A stretch of 64,000 nt of DNA from Saposhnikovia divaricata (GCA_036435485.1 CM071594.1:98669001-98733000), one strand, 5' to 3'. Shown: positions 22,965 through 35,914, numbered from the stretch's first letter. Numbers and translations: made by a program. Notes: generated from the sequence alone by a model not told the origin.

Positions 22965-23929
22965 GTAGGCTGAGTCAGATCTGCAATGTGTTCTAGCGAG
23001 CCGTTTACAATCTTTAGATTTGATTGAGTTAAATTCTTAACATCATTCTGATCCTTAGCCTGATTTGAATCAAACCCAGTGAAAGATACTTTGTAGAACT
23101 GAAGGATTCTTGTGATTAAACACCCATAAGGCAACCCAGAGTTTTGTTTTCCAACCATAGCAAACATAGTATCCAGGACAAGTTTTGAGATGTTAAAAGG
23201 CATTTTTGACAGGATTCTCGCACAAACACACACATCTTGCCAAGTAAGATTTGATCGACTTCCTAGCCTAGGACTTATATTGGCCGAGCAAATTTTAAAC
23301 ACAAAGTGAGCCAAAGGATTAAGCAATGGAGTTGTGGGCAAAGCTAATTCCATCAGTTTGTTGGGTGCAACTAAAACATTGAGTTGATCAACATAGGTAA
23401 ATCCATCGAAGCTAAGAGACCCATGGGTAAACACCTCTACATTAGAGTTAACATTGATATCCAAAATCATAACAAGTATCGGAGGGTTTAATTGGATTTG
23501 TTTCTCATTCACAAAATAAGTAATATTTCCAAATTCGTCTTTCTCTAAGTTTGCATAAAACCGACGAATTAAATCGGGATAGTAAATCTTAGGCATATCA
23601 ATAAGGAAGGATCGCATACCGACTGAATCAATTAAGTCCAAAGCACCACATGCAGTAAGTAGTTTCTTAGTAATAGGTTTACCTGAAACAATGGGACGAG
23701 TACCTATCTGGTGATCAAAGAACCGATTGGTGAGAGCTTCTGATGCTATATCGAACACTGGTTTGACTCGTTTTGATGCAGGAGAGCCCATCGGAGTAGT
23801 GTCGGAACTCTGTTCCGTTTGAGCATTTGGAGTCTCAAACTCTTCAAAAGATGGAGGTGGGATAGGCGATGTCGTACTTGATGATTGGCGTTTAGATTTG
23901 TTCTTGGTGTGGCGGGTTCCAAGAGCCAT
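22913..23929 (-). pseudogene. Third ORF of the older copia element, C-terminally truncated into the LTR
   Basis: Frame open from an ATG at 24007; I prefer the ATG at 23929, which has a good context (GTCATGGCT) after a leader resembling a plant 5' UTR (AAACCTAGGGTTTCTCTC). Residues 1-60 are Ser/Pro/Thr-rich and basic. The rest, with FYANLEKDEFGN, FVNEKQIQL and a leucine-rich helical part, resembles the N-terminal domain of third ORFs in Sirevirus-like elements (often called a putative plant transposon protein; function unknown). The last 17 residues are read from the LTR, because a deletion fused the two. No signal peptide or membrane segment supports the old name envelope-like. Confidence 0.7.
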
Positions 23930-24289
23930 GACTGATTTGAGAGAGAGAAACCCTAGGTTTTCGTCGATTTGGGAGAATTGTAGTGGAGTAAAGCCGTGTA
24001 TTCCCAATTTAAGATATAAGGGGAAAAATATTTAACTTAAAAAAATATCCACTTAGCATAAAATTAGGAAAATTATAATCATGGCAAGTTCAAAAATATT
24101 TAGAATATAAAACATGTAGCCACGTAGCATAAAAATAGGCAAATTTAATTAATGCATATTTTAGGCAATTTAACAAATATATCATGTTGATAGATTTAGA
24201 CCAAATAAATATTCACTTACCACAAAAAAATCATGGATAAAGGAGTTTAGGAAAGATATTACCCGTCATGTAGAAAACAGCTTGCTGTT

Positions 24290-26387
24290 TTATACTTCAC
24301 ACATACCAAGTTCTCGTCGAATCAAGTTGAATCGTTCTGTTGCAAGAGGCTTTGTAAAAATATCAGCAAGCTGATATTCCGTAGGAACAAAAATCAGCTT
24401 GATCTTCCCTTTAGCAACATTGTCCCTTAGAAAATGATGGCGTACATCAATATGTTTGGTGCGTGAATGATTTACTGGATTTTCAGATATGTTGATAGTA
24501 CTTGTATTATCACAATTTATTGGAACTTGACCACATTTGATTCCAAAGTCTCGTAGAGTTTGAATCATCCATAATATTTGCGAGCAACAACTCCCAGCTG
24601 CCAAGTATTCTCCTTCAGCTGTAGACAAAGCAACAGATGATTGTTTCTTACTTTGCCAAGAAACTAGACTTTGTCCAAGAATTGCACAAACTCCACTAGT
24701 GCTTTTACGATCAGTTTGGCTTCCTACATAGTCAGCATCACTAAATCCAACAAGATCAAGGAATTTGTGATAGGATAAAATAGCCAAAGATTTGTTGTGC
24801 CACGAAGATATTTGAAAATTCGTTTAATGGCGCTTAGATGAGATTCCTTTGGATTGGCCTGAAAACAAGCACATACACAAACACTATACATAATATCAGG
24901 TCGTGAGGCTGTTAGATATAGGAGGCTACCAATCATTCCTCTGTATTGACGAATGTCAACACTTTTTCCATTTTCATCCGAAATCAGCTTGCTGTTTCGG
25001 CACATTGGAGTAGATTTCGGCTTGACGTTTTCATATCCATACTTTTTCAATAGGTTGTTGACGTATTTAGTTTGATGAACATAAATACCATCTGGAGTCT
25101 GTTTGATTTGCAGTCCCAAGAAGAAATTCAAATCGCCCATCATAATCATATCAAATTCACTATGCATTCGTTTGGAAAACCACTTGCACATTAAATTATT
25201 AGTTGAGCCAAAAATAATATCGTCGACATATATTTGCACAACTAAGATATCTTTACCATCCAACTTTGTGAATAAGGTAGGATCGATTTTACCTCTTAGA
25301 AATCCATGTTTGATCAGAAATTCACTTAGCCGTTCGTACCATGACCTAGGAGCCTGCCTTAATCCATATAAGGCCCTTTTCAGCTTCAATACATGGTTGG
25401 GAAACTGAGCATTTTCAAATCAAGGAGGTTGTTTTACGTAAACTTCTTCTTTCAGCCTACCATTTAAGAAGGCACTCTTCACGTCCATTTGGTGAAGCTT
25501 GATTTTCTTGAAGCATGCAAAGGAGAGAAGCATTCTGATAGATTCTAGACGTGCAACAGGTGCATATGTTTGATCAAAATCAATCCCTTCTTGCTGATTA
25601 TATCCTTGAGCTACGAGTCTAGCCTTGTTTCGAGTGACCGTCCCAAATTCATCAACCTTATTCTTAAAAATCCATTTGGTACCAATAATGGAAACATCTT
25701 TAGGTGGTTCCACTAGTTCCCAAACGTCACATCTTTTGAATTGACTTATTTCTTCTTGCATTGCTATGAGCCAATTTTCATCATTTAAAGCTTCTTTTAT
25801 GTTTTTCGGTTCCTCTTGTGCAAGAAAGGCAGAAAATGCACAGATATTTGCTTGAGCTTTCCTTGTCTTGATGCCATCTGTCTTTTCTCCAATAATAAGC
25901 TGTGGAGGATGATTTTTAACCGTCCTAGTGGCTTTAGGAAGAGAGTGTTGAGCTATAACATCTTGTTCTGCAAGTTTGATCATTTTGTGAGGTTGAATCC
26001 CTTGAGCATGAAGTTCCCTTTTTGAACTTATATTTGCTTCTTGCTCTTCCAAGGTTAATTTTTCAAGATTTTCTGACGATTCTTCAACAGGAATAGTGAA
26101 ATCAGCTTGCTGTTTTTCTTCATCAACTGGTGCAGTTTGTGTTTCTTCATTTTGCTTTACTGATGAAATCAGCTTGCTGTTTGTATCTGTTCCTGCATCA
26201 ACTTCCTCTTCTCTTGGCAGATCATTATTAGTTTCTTGAAAAGATACATTAATTGATTCTTCAACAATTTGTTTTGATATATTATATACTCTATAAGATT
26301 TACTAGTTAGAGAGTACCCAAGAAAAATAACCTCATAAGATTTTGCATCGAATTTACCGTCGCGATCAATTGTTTTGAGAACAAAAC
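24290..26387 (-). pseudogene. pol, second half: reverse transcriptase and RNase H of the older copia element
   Basis: Reverse transcriptase: a WIFKNKVDEFGTVTRNKARL segment, MDVKSAFLNG, the catalytic QIYVDDIIFGS (about 25220-25250) and the FFLGLQI region. RNase H: GFSDADYVG, KSTSG, TAEGEYLAAG, then HIDVRHHF and LADIFTKPL. A stop codon follows QPP at 25420, in the same frame as what comes next, so it is a simple nonsense change. A frame break lies near 24785 between reverse transcriptase and RNase H. Positions 26053-26387 encode the variable linker to integrase. Confidence 0.9.
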
Positions 26388-27650
26388 TGTAATAACCGTA
26401 AATTTTCGAAATATATTTTATTTTGAACTGAATTTTAGAGTCTCGTTTTAATTATTTAGCTGGAAAAAAAAAAAAGAAATCTTTCATTAATTATTTATAT
26501 TAAATATTTGCATCATTATATCAAATCAATTTGTCCCCCATTTGTTTTAATTCTTTTTATTTATTAATTGCCACTTAATTAATAATGATTATGTTTCTTT
26601 GTCCACTAAAATTCTGCAATGATTTTTGCCCCATAATTTTATCTTTTCAATTTTTTTATAAACTGCATTATTGTTACAGTGGATTTCAGGTTTATAAAAG
26701 CCGGGCCATTCATTTCTTTTTACACAAAAACAAAAAACTCTGTTCTCTCTTATATCACAACAGTCTAAACACAGCAAAGTTCATTTTGATAAAAACCGAA
26801 CAACACACACAGAGCAAGAAACGCAGCTCTGTCTCCTTCCCTTTCACCAAAATCTCGAACCCATATACCTACACACAAAACAAAATCAAACCCAGGTAGT
26901 TGGGGTTCCTTACTGTTAAATTTTTTTTTCTTCCTCTTCTAATCCAAAACAAATACTCGGCTATACATAGAAGCAGGGTAGGATTCAAGCTTCTTTTTCT
27001 CTTGATTTTCTTTAGCTTCATTTTTAAATTTTTGTTCGATTAATACTTGTTTAAATTGTTGTTGTGTTATGATAAGAAAATGGTGATTTGGGTTGTTTGT
27101 TTCGAATTGGCTAAGGAGGAGTTTTTGTGTTGTGAATTGGGTTGGGTGGGTTTGGTTTTGTTGTCATGAGAGACAGAGAACGGGGAAGGGGAGAGATGAG
27201 GGATCGGTGTGAGGGACGAGAGTAATGGATGGTGGTTCGTTGGTGTGGCAGATGGTAGTGGTTGTTGAAGACGACGAGAGAGATGAGAGGAGAGGTTGGT
27301 TGTTGTTTGTTAAGGACGAGTAAAGAGGGATTGAAAGGGAGGTTCGAAAGTGGTGTTGTGGTTGTTCGGGTGTCGCCGTGGAGCTTGTGAATTGTTCATT
27401 GTTGTTTCGGTTGTTAATGGTAGTGTTAATCGGAGGTATAAGGTGAAGGGTTGATGTTGGTTTGGTTGAAAGTTTTGTTGGAGTTATAAGGGGAGATGGA
27501 GAGGTGAGGAATGGGTTAGTGTAGGTTGGTGTGTGCCGTGTGTTGGTGTCGGTCGTAGAAGGAGAAAAACGGAGAAGGTGCGGGGAGAGGTTAGGATGAG
27601 ATTGGGGAGAGTTGTGAGATGAGAGATTGTTGGGGTGGTGTGGAATCGGT

Positions 27651-27699
<49 letters not shown>

Positions 27700-30206
27700 A
27701 GTGAGAGAGATTGTTGTTGGGGAGGAAAGAAAGAAATTGGCTGTGTTAGACGCAGGGGAGGGGATGGTGGGACCCACTGTGGGAATATGTGGGGCCCACA
27801 TGATTTATCTGTTAAATAAATAATAAAATAATACGGTACCAATAAAACGATACAGTTTTATTTAATTAGCAATTGAACGTTATAAGTCGAGGTTTTATTA
27901 TTTGGTCAGTTATTTAAATTAGTTGGTAATAATTGTTTTTAATGGTTTAATTGTTTAATTGATTAAAATAGAATTATTTAGAGTTTTTAAAATGTAATTT
28001 AGAATTATTTAATTAATTAAATAAGTATTATTAGGCGATTTTTGAAAATAATTTAGAGATTTAATATAATTGTGATTTTGGACAAAATTTTAGAGATTTA
28101 TTAATTTGTCAATAAAAGGGGTATAATTGTGATAAAATAGAGTTAAATATGATTTTAATCTGATAATTAATATTTTCAGATTATTTTAATTTACCGGATC
28201 GAGTCAGGTTTAATTTAGAGATTAAAATTTGTTCTATATTATTAATGAGTTTAGTAAATTAGAATTCTTTGGTAAATTATTTTAAAAGTGAGAATAATTA
28301 TTTTGGATTTAAATTGAATAAAAATTGATGTTTGAATTTTTCATTTTGAGTAAGAATTTAGATTTCCAGACATTAAAAATAGGATATATTCTCTAGGTTT
28401 AATTCCTGTGTTCGAAGAAATATTGATTTATTCCTGAATTAATTTCTGTTATTTGTTCCGGAGATTTTATGAGATATTTTATTATTATTAATTAGATTAT
28501 CGGATCGGGAGTAATTTATTCTGAAGAATCGCTCACGTATTTCTGGTTGCCATTTTTAGAAAATAATTCTCGAGACGTAGATCGACGCCAAGTTCACGGG
28601 TAGAGTATATATTTTAGCTTCATTCATTCGTACTTCGAGATCGAGGCAAGTTCATTCCTACCCTAACTTTTGGAAACTGTGAATTTCTGTTCGTGTTATT
28701 TAATTCCTTAATTATTTTTGAGATATTATATATTGAGATTATCTGTTGCTCTATATGATGCAATAATTTCTTTTGAGAATTATTTCTTGTTAAATATTAT
28801 TATATTGTCAAGTTAGTTTATTTGAGAATTATAATCCCTATAAGCGTAGAAACAATTTAGTTGATATCGGGTCGATCTCATTAATTCGAGACGACTATTA
28901 TTTTAATTCAGTGAAACTAATCTCATTCGTCCGAGATAGTTAAATTTATTCTTTTCGATTGAATTTATTGTACAAATTCAATCGTTATTTATTGATTATC
29001 TTTTAGTTAGTTCTTCGTTTGAACTAACCGATAGGAGTTTAAAATTATAATTGTTAGAGACTTTTATTCGTCGATCAAGTGAAAAATATTCTAACTAAAC
29101 GTTCATCAATGTCGAGTATTATAAATATTGAGAAGTACTATTTGTTCAGTACGACTCCCAATTACTTCAATCTTAAGACTATTCTCATAAATTCGAGATA
29201 GTCGATTTTATTATCAAGGTTTGGCATTTTGTCCGTGTCAACCGATAAATTATTATTATTTACAGCAGTCCATTGTTCGGATTGGTGGTAAAATCGAGTC
29301 ATACTGGCAGTCCGCCAGATTCGTAAATATTTTCTGGGAGAACTATTTCAAGTTATCTGTACCCCAAATGTTCGGGAATTCTGTATTCTACTGGTCAATT
29401 TTGGGCAAGAGGCCCATTATAGAGAAAGAGAGACTCGTGTACCGTTTTACGGACCCGAGAATATTTAGGCATTCGTTGCCTTGGTTGAATTGATAACCAT
29501 TATGATGCTAGCATTCATACATATATATTATAGTTGATATCGTATTGTAGCCGTGATCGGGCGAAGTGCGGTGTCATCGGAGGCCGGTATTCTTGGTTGG
29601 TTAGTTGATCGCCCCACCGAGATACGGAGAGGTGGAAGACCAGTTCATTCTTAAATCATGAGTTTTCAGAGTTATATCAAATGAGTCTTTTGAGTATTCT
29701 GTTTTGAGAGGAGTTTTGAGCCTTTCGAGTATGATATTTTCAAGATGAATTTGAGTCAAATCATATTGTTATAGTCGATATTAAAATTTTGATTATTAAT
29801 TTCGGTAAACCTTATTATATTTATATACCGAGCGAGAAGAGAACTTGCTGAGCACTATAGTTGCTCATTCTTGCTTTACAACATTTTGTTCAGCTGTCAA
29901 GATGGAAAAAGGCGAGACATCCAGCCAGAGCTATAAAGGCAAAGGGAAAGCGCAAGGCTATGGCGACAATAATTAGAAGATCCAGATGGAATCTTTATAT
30001 TTCTACTGTTGTGAGCTTTTGTAATATATTATTTCGAGATGTATCAAGTTGGATTGTATTATGTTGTGAAGACGATCTTGGACCTGCGGAGTGGGACATT
30101 TATGCTCCGTTGTAATAAAATTTGGCATTATTATTGCGTTATCATATTGAGACAATGTGACGACCCGGGTCCCCTGTCAGGGTGGATTTGGGGGCGTTAC
30201 AAAAAC
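26383..30206 (+). mobile_element. Solo gypsy LTR inserted in the older copia pol gene
   Basis: Element 26388-30201 (3814 bp) starts TGTAATAACC, ends GGGCGTTACA, and is flanked by AAAAC on both sides (26383-26387, 30202-30206), the 5-bp duplication of LTR elements. There is no gag-pol inside and no second LTR, so it is the product of LTR-LTR recombination. It interrupts the copia integrase C-terminal region; the copia frame resumes on the other side. A (GA)n run lies at 27652-27695. It shares landmark words with the LTR at 1-9846. Confidence 0.88.
27652..27695. repeat. (GA)n microsatellite in the solo LTR
   Basis: An uninterrupted AGAG run of about 44 bp. It creates serine/leucine-rich and arginine/glutamate-rich false reading frames on both strands. 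Confidence 0.95.
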
Positions 30207-31346
30207 ATCTTGATCAAATATCTGGAAGTAACTGATGTTTGGCTTTCTTTTATTCAGCAATTCATATGGAGTTTTGTTGAGAATATGTCTGATGAGAACT
30301 CTGTTAAGAACATAGCAAGCTGTATTTACAGCTTCTGCCCAAAAATTCCTTGGAAACTTGCTTTCTTGAAGTATAGTCCTTGCTGTTTCTTGTAAAGACC
30401 TGTTCTTCCTTTCTACTACCCCGTTTTGTTGTGGAGTTCGGGATGCTGAAAATTCATGAGAGATACCTCTATCTTTACAATAGGTGATGAACTCCTTTTG
30501 AAATTCACCTCCATGATCACTTCGAATCCCTACAAGTCTTGTATTCAACTTATTTTCAAGTAATTTGATTAGATTCTCAAATTCCTCAAAAGCACAATCT
30601 TTAGTTTTAAGAAACAATACCCATGTGAATCTAGAATAATCATCGACAATAACAAAGGCATATTGTTTACCTCCAATGCTTTTATATGCTTCTGGACCAA
30701 AAAGGTCTAGATGCAAAAGTTCTAAAGGTTTAGCAGATGATACCATGTTCTTTGATTTGTGAGGAGTTCGAATTTGTTTGCCTAATTGGCAAGCTGAACA
30801 TGTATCTGTCTTTACATATTTCATTTTAGGTAACCCTCGAACTAAATTCTTTGAAATCAGCTTGCTGAGTTGATCCATATGAACATGTCCTAGCCTTCTA
30901 TGCCATAGATTAGGAGATGTGTCAACTGCAGCCAAACAGTAGGCTGTTTTCTGCAACTCAAAATTCAATATATATATATATATATTTCCTTCCCTTCTAG
31001 CGACTAGTGGGATTTTGTTAGTACCAAGATAGATAATACATTTTTCTTTATCAAAAACAACATTATGACCTTCATCATATAATTGACTTATACTAAGCAA
31101 ATTATACTTTAAACCTTGAACAAATTGAACTTTGTCAATTGAAAGCATGTTGTTACCGATTTTCCCTTTTCCAAGAATTTGAAGAGTTTGTTATCACCAA
31201 TTGTAACTTTTCCACCCTTCTTCTTTTTGAGAGTGATAAAATGAGACTCATCTCCACACATGTGCCTTGTACACCCGCTATCCAAAATCCATTCCTTTGA
31301 GTTTGTCTTTGCGGCTAGGCATACCTATGACACAAATAAGAACAAC
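30202..31346 (-). pseudogene. pol, first half: protease and integrase of the older copia element
   Basis: Protease motif DSGCTRHMCG is read around 31255-31290, in the +1 frame relative to gag. A frame break near 31175 returns to the gag frame. Integrase follows (31148 to 30202): zinc finger HRRLGHVH...CSACQLGKQ, first Asp in HLDLFGPEA, second Asp in GIRSDHGGEF, Glu in GVVERKNRSLQ. The frame runs into the solo LTR at 30201. In a living element this polyprotein would cut itself, integrate the DNA copy and copy the RNA. Confidence 0.88.
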
Positions 31347-33299
31347 TTATCCTTTTGGTACCCAAATCTTGTTGGGTCCAGTATGGTTAGTAGATAGAAC
31401 ATATAAATCATGTAATTCAGATTTCTTGATCCATTTTTGAACCCATCTTGGTTCATAATTTCTGGTTTTTCTGCTTCTGTCAGCCTGATAACAGTAGGCT
31501 GTTTTCCCATTTCGGCAGGCTGATTTTGTCTGAGTTGTGCAGTGCTTAGCAAGATGTCCCTTCTTATGACACTTGCTACATATCTTCCAAGGCATTGCAT
31601 AATCATAAGGGATTCCATGAGTTCCATTATACTGGAGAGCAATTTCTTTTGAAGTTGATGCTAATCCAACACCTTCCTTTTCTATAGGAACTGCAGCTTT
31701 CTTCATCATTGATATGAGAGTTTCTTCACCTTGAACAAATTTTCCCATTCCTTTGTTAAGCCTCTTTATCTCCTCCTCGAGTTCTTTTATTTTTTCAGCT
31801 TGTTGTATAACTTCCTGTGAAGCTTCTGTTTCTTCTTTCAGCTTGCTGATATGAATATCTTTGAATCCTATTTCATCATTCAGCTTGCTGATTTGAATTT
31901 CTCTGGTTTCTATATCAGCTTTCAGCTCGCTGAGTTGCTTGATTAGAACATCATTTCTTCTGAGTATTACCTTGTTGAGTCCTTCTAATTGAGTTATGTT
32001 ATCCTTCAACCTTGTAATCATAGATTCATGTTCATCTAGAGCTTTTTCTTCCATTAAAACTCTGACTAATTACTTAAGATGAGTATTTTTCTCTTTCAAC
32101 TTTTTGTTCTCTGTCTTTACTTTGAGAAATTCTTCAGACGATTCCTGCATAGTTAGTTTTTCTATAACATAAGTAGTAGGTAATGAATTAAATGAATTTA
32201 CCTCACTGTTGTTATCATCTGAGTCTATTTCGTTGCTTTCCACTTCGGTGTTATCCTCTTCATCGAGACCGACCAAAGCTAAATTAACCATATCATCACT
32301 TGAGTCTTCTTCAGAGGTAGAGTCATCACTCCAAGTCATCAAAGCCTTGGATTTTCTTTTGTCCTTGAATCCAGCTTGCTGTTTTGACTTGTTCTTTACT
32401 TTGTAGCAATCTCTTCGATAGTGACCCTTTTTGCCACATTCAAAACACATTTCTTCCTTGAATTCTTTTCTGTTGTCTGAAGGATTGACTTTAAATTTCT
32501 TCATTTGATTCTTCTTTTCAATAAGCCTTTTAATTCTCCTTGAAATGAGGGCTAAGTCCTCATCTGAGTCTGACTCTCCTTCAGATTCCAGCTTGCTGTT
32601 TTGCGAATGAAGTGCCAAATTCTTCATCTTTGCAACTGGAGCTTGTGATGATCTGGATTGACTTGCATTTATTTTTGCTTCAAAGTGTTCAAGTTCAGCA
32701 AAAACAGCTAATGTATCCATAGTGTCAATTTGTGAGGAAGATTCCAACGCTGTTACCTTAGGTGAATAAGACCAAGGTACGGCACTTAATATTTTCATGT
32801 TAATTTCAGCTTGAGGTATTGATTTTCCAAGCAGTTTGAGACCATTCATTGTTTTCTGAAATCTTGCTTGACTTTGCCTTATAGTCTCATCTTCCTTGAC
32901 AATAAAACTTCCAAACTCATTCATTAACGTACTAAGTTTAACTTTCTTCAATGTAGTCGAACCTTCATGATAAAGTTCCAACGTGTCCCACATCTCTTTG
33001 GCGGATTTGCATGAGGAGACTTTATCACTTTCACTTGCAGAAAGACCATTCATGATAGTATTCATTGCCCTGGTGTTGTAGCTTTCCTTGACCAATTCGG
33101 CATCACTAAGCTCATCAATGTCTTTCGGCTTGCTTTCTTTGTCAAGAAATATATACGGACCTTTGTTGACAACTCTCCATTCTAGTGGTTCTTTTGATAG
33201 GTGCATCTTCATGCGATCTTTCCACCAGTTATAGTTTTCAGTTCCGAGCAGCAAAGGTGCACGGTGATTTGATGAACCGAGAGGATAATCATCAGCCAT
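31347..33299 (-). pseudogene. gag of the older copia element with one internal stop
   Basis: It starts at MADDYPLG (33299); the ORF upstream of that methionine is just the primer-binding region. It contains the copia gag core (ENYNWWKDRMKMHL; NGLSASESDKVSSC; KEMWDTLELYHEG), a zinc knuckle CFECGKKGHYRRDC near residue 340, acidic segments, and a second knuckle CSKCHKKGHLAKHC near the end. A TAA at 32070-32072 interrupts it, with the same frame continuing to the stop after IWVPKG at 31347. About 650 residues overall. Confidence 0.88.
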
Positions 33300-33343
33300 A
33301 TCGATCGATACTTTTCCTGTTACAGAAAGATTAGTATACCAAA

Positions 33344-33355
33344 GCTCTGATACCA
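33344..33355 (-). promoter_or_regulatory. Primer-binding site of the older copia element
   Basis: On the - strand TGGTATCAGAGC, complementary to the 3' end of initiator tRNA-Met, two bases inside the 5' LTR. Confidence 0.92.
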
Positions 33356-33357
33356 AT

Positions 33358-34680
33358 TGAAAACACACCTAGAGGGGGGTGAATAGGTGTATTATGGCTG
33401 TTACTGATTAGCTGTTGAGTTTTAAAAAAATTTCCAAAAAACGGCTTGCTGATATGACCTGACCAGTTAGAAACAGCAGGCTGAATTTGAAAATGAATGC
33501 AGTGCAGAATGTAAATGTGCAGAAAAATAAATGAACACAAGATCTTTTAGCCAGGTTCGACCCCTAATCCCCTATGGTCTACGTCCTGGTCCCTTACCAA
33601 CTTGGTAAGAGAATATATTATTGATCACTATAAACCGATTACAAGATTAACCAATATATCTCCCTTTATACCCAGCTGCTTACAATTTGGCTTGCTGAAT
33701 TGCTGTGTTGAACTAACTCTCTAAGCAATACTTCCCAAGTATCCTTCTCTAGTCTAGTTCTACCCACCCAAAACCTTAAGCCAAAACTTGTACAGCAACT
33801 AATCTTTTACAACTTGAACAATACAAGGATTTGAATAAAATTACAACTCAACCTAAAGAACCCTCTGAAAATGTATAACCGAATGTGTGAGAGAGTTTGA
33901 GAGGTTTAAATGATTTAGCAAAGAAGGCTCAAAGTTGTGTATGTATATGATCTTGTTTTTTTTTGCACTTGTAATTGTTGTCTAGGAACTGATCAAGAGT
34001 GTTCCTTTTATAGGTAAACAAGATTTGATTTGGGATATAGTCTTCTTGAGGCTCCTTGGATTTTAATTAATCGGATCATAATTCAAGAGCATTATGAAAG
34101 GAGAAAATGGAGGAGCCAATGAGGAGCTATTGTTTTCTCAGTTGTGTGGAGCGTATGTGATAGCAATGATGAAAGGAAAAGAAATGTGAGTGTGTTTGGT
34201 ATAGTTGATTAAATAAGGAAAAGTGTATCCTTATTTAAAGGTAAAGAATATTTTGTCTCCCACTTGTCTTTAGGTGAATATATCTGTGTTTTATGAGTTT
34301 GTATAATTCAGAGGATCCCTAACAATATTCCTAATCATACATAGCAGATTGCTCCTTGAAAATCGAATGACCTCTTGAATTCTGTACTCTCTGTTGCCCA
34401 GAAACAGCTTGCTGATATTGTACTGAATGTGAATTCAGCTTGCTGAAATATGTACAATGCTCCAAAACAGCTTGCTGAAATACATCTGTTAGACTGACTG
34501 AAATAATCCTGTACATCTTAACTTAGCTTACTGAATTGATAATTAACAAGTAATACAGCTTGCTAAATATAATCATCAAAACATAAGGGTTACACATTTT
34601 AATCCAATGGTTGATATTAGTCCATTAATATTGCATAGATTTGATTAAAAGGCCATAAGAGTAATTTAAGAATTCTTACA
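33358..34680 (-). repeat. 5' LTR of the older copia element
   Basis: 1323 bp, TG...CA ends, next to target duplicate CATTT (34681-34685). It carries CAGCTTGCTG words at about 34405-34560. Confidence 0.92.
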
Positions 34681-34685
34681 CATTT

Positions 34686-35819
34686 AATTCAATCTATGCA
34701 ATAAATGTATGTTTCAATCATTCCATAAAAAATGTATTTAATGTAACTTATCAATTTTAAAAAAATCTTCCTATTTTAGTTTATTCTACGTTTAAATTTA
34801 AAATCTTTCGAGATGCATTCGGACAATTGTGTTGTACTCATTGTTGCAGAACTAAAATGTTAGAATTCATTAAATAATAAGATACGTTATAGAACATCGT
34901 GAAAAAAGATTCTAAACAACTAGCTAAACGAGACATATATACACCATAGATTATAAAAACTATTTTTAGAAACACAATAAATTTGCCTGATCTTTTAGAA
35001 CACCTAGTAGAACCTCAATATTATTGTTTAATTAATACACTATATTTAAAAAAATTAGGAAGATACTAACGAAGAATTTCAATATTTTCACTTTTTAAAA
35101 TATAATATATAGATTCTTATTTTAAAATAACCACTAAAATATATAAAAGAGCATGAGTAAGTAAAATATATAAAAGAGTAGGAGTAGAACACATGATAGA
35201 ACACATTAGATTTCGAATAATAAGTGTTCTTTTAAGGATTCTTTTAATTTAATTTTAAATATTCTTCTAATTTTTCTTTTAAGTGTTCTTTTAAGTGTTC
35301 CACGAAATAAAGGAACATGTTTTTCGATGATTTTGATGGTTTCGAATTCTTATTAAAAAATAATTAAAATATTAATAACGTGTTTTTCTAAGTGTTCTAT
35401 TAAAAATTAAAAAATAATTCAAATTTAGTTAAAATTTTAATAAGTGTTCTTTTAAGTGTTCCAATAAAATAAATATTAATAACATAATAAATGAAAAATA
35501 ACATAATTTTTCAATAAGTGTTCTTTAAAAAGGTAATAAACTAATAAGACAATTAAAGTGTTTCCGAAATATATAAAATTATTTTTTTCTAGAATTTTAT
35601 ACTCAAATAAAAAAACTAACGTGTTCTTTAATTAAAAAAATTGTAACGTTCTTTTAAGTGTTCTTTCTGAAATAATTTAATTTTAAATATTCTTTTAAGT
35701 GTTTCTTGAAATAAAGGAACATGTTTTTTTTTATGATTTCGAATCCTTATTAAAAAAATAATTAAAATACTAATAAGTGTTCTATTATTATCGCATAAAC
35801 AATTTAAATTTAATTAAAA
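34686..35819. repeat. AT-rich tract dense in AAGTGTTC / GAACACTT words (left part)
   Basis: The octamer and close variants occur every few tens of bases in both orientations (for example 35223, 35281, 35290, 35391, 35446). The same tract resumes after the Helitron at 50221. No coding frame. Confidence 0.65.
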
Positions 35820-35912
35820 TCTATACTATTATATAAATTCCGAAACATTGAAAGTTTTGGTACCTGTTTTTTTGTACTAAGTGAATTTACTTATTTATCC
35901 TTCATTATAAAG

Positions 35913-35914
<2 letters not shown>

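Larger units (their letters stand above)
21646..34680 (-). mobile_element. Decayed Sirevirus-like Ty1/copia element, interrupted by a solo LTR
   Basis: On the - strand: 5' LTR 33358-34680, primer-binding site 33344-33355, gag, protease, integrase, reverse transcriptase, RNase H, a third ORF, 3' LTR 21646 to about 22964. The target duplication CATTT is at 21641-21645 and 34681-34685. Copia order (integrase before reverse transcriptase), zinc-knuckle gag, tRNA-Met priming and a third ORF after pol point to the Sirevirus lineage. Coding is broken by at least two nonsense codons, two frame breaks, a 3.8-kb insertion and a deletion at the 3' end. The LTRs differ at about a dozen sites over 1.3 kb. 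Confidence 0.92.

Noticed and set aside
27484..27842. Serine/leucine-rich frames on the - strand
   Set aside because: Translations of a (GA)n microsatellite in the solo LTR.
33300..33368. Upstream methionine of the older copia gag ORF
   Set aside because: The first 23 codons are the primer-binding site and leader; MADDYPLG at 33299 is the natural start.
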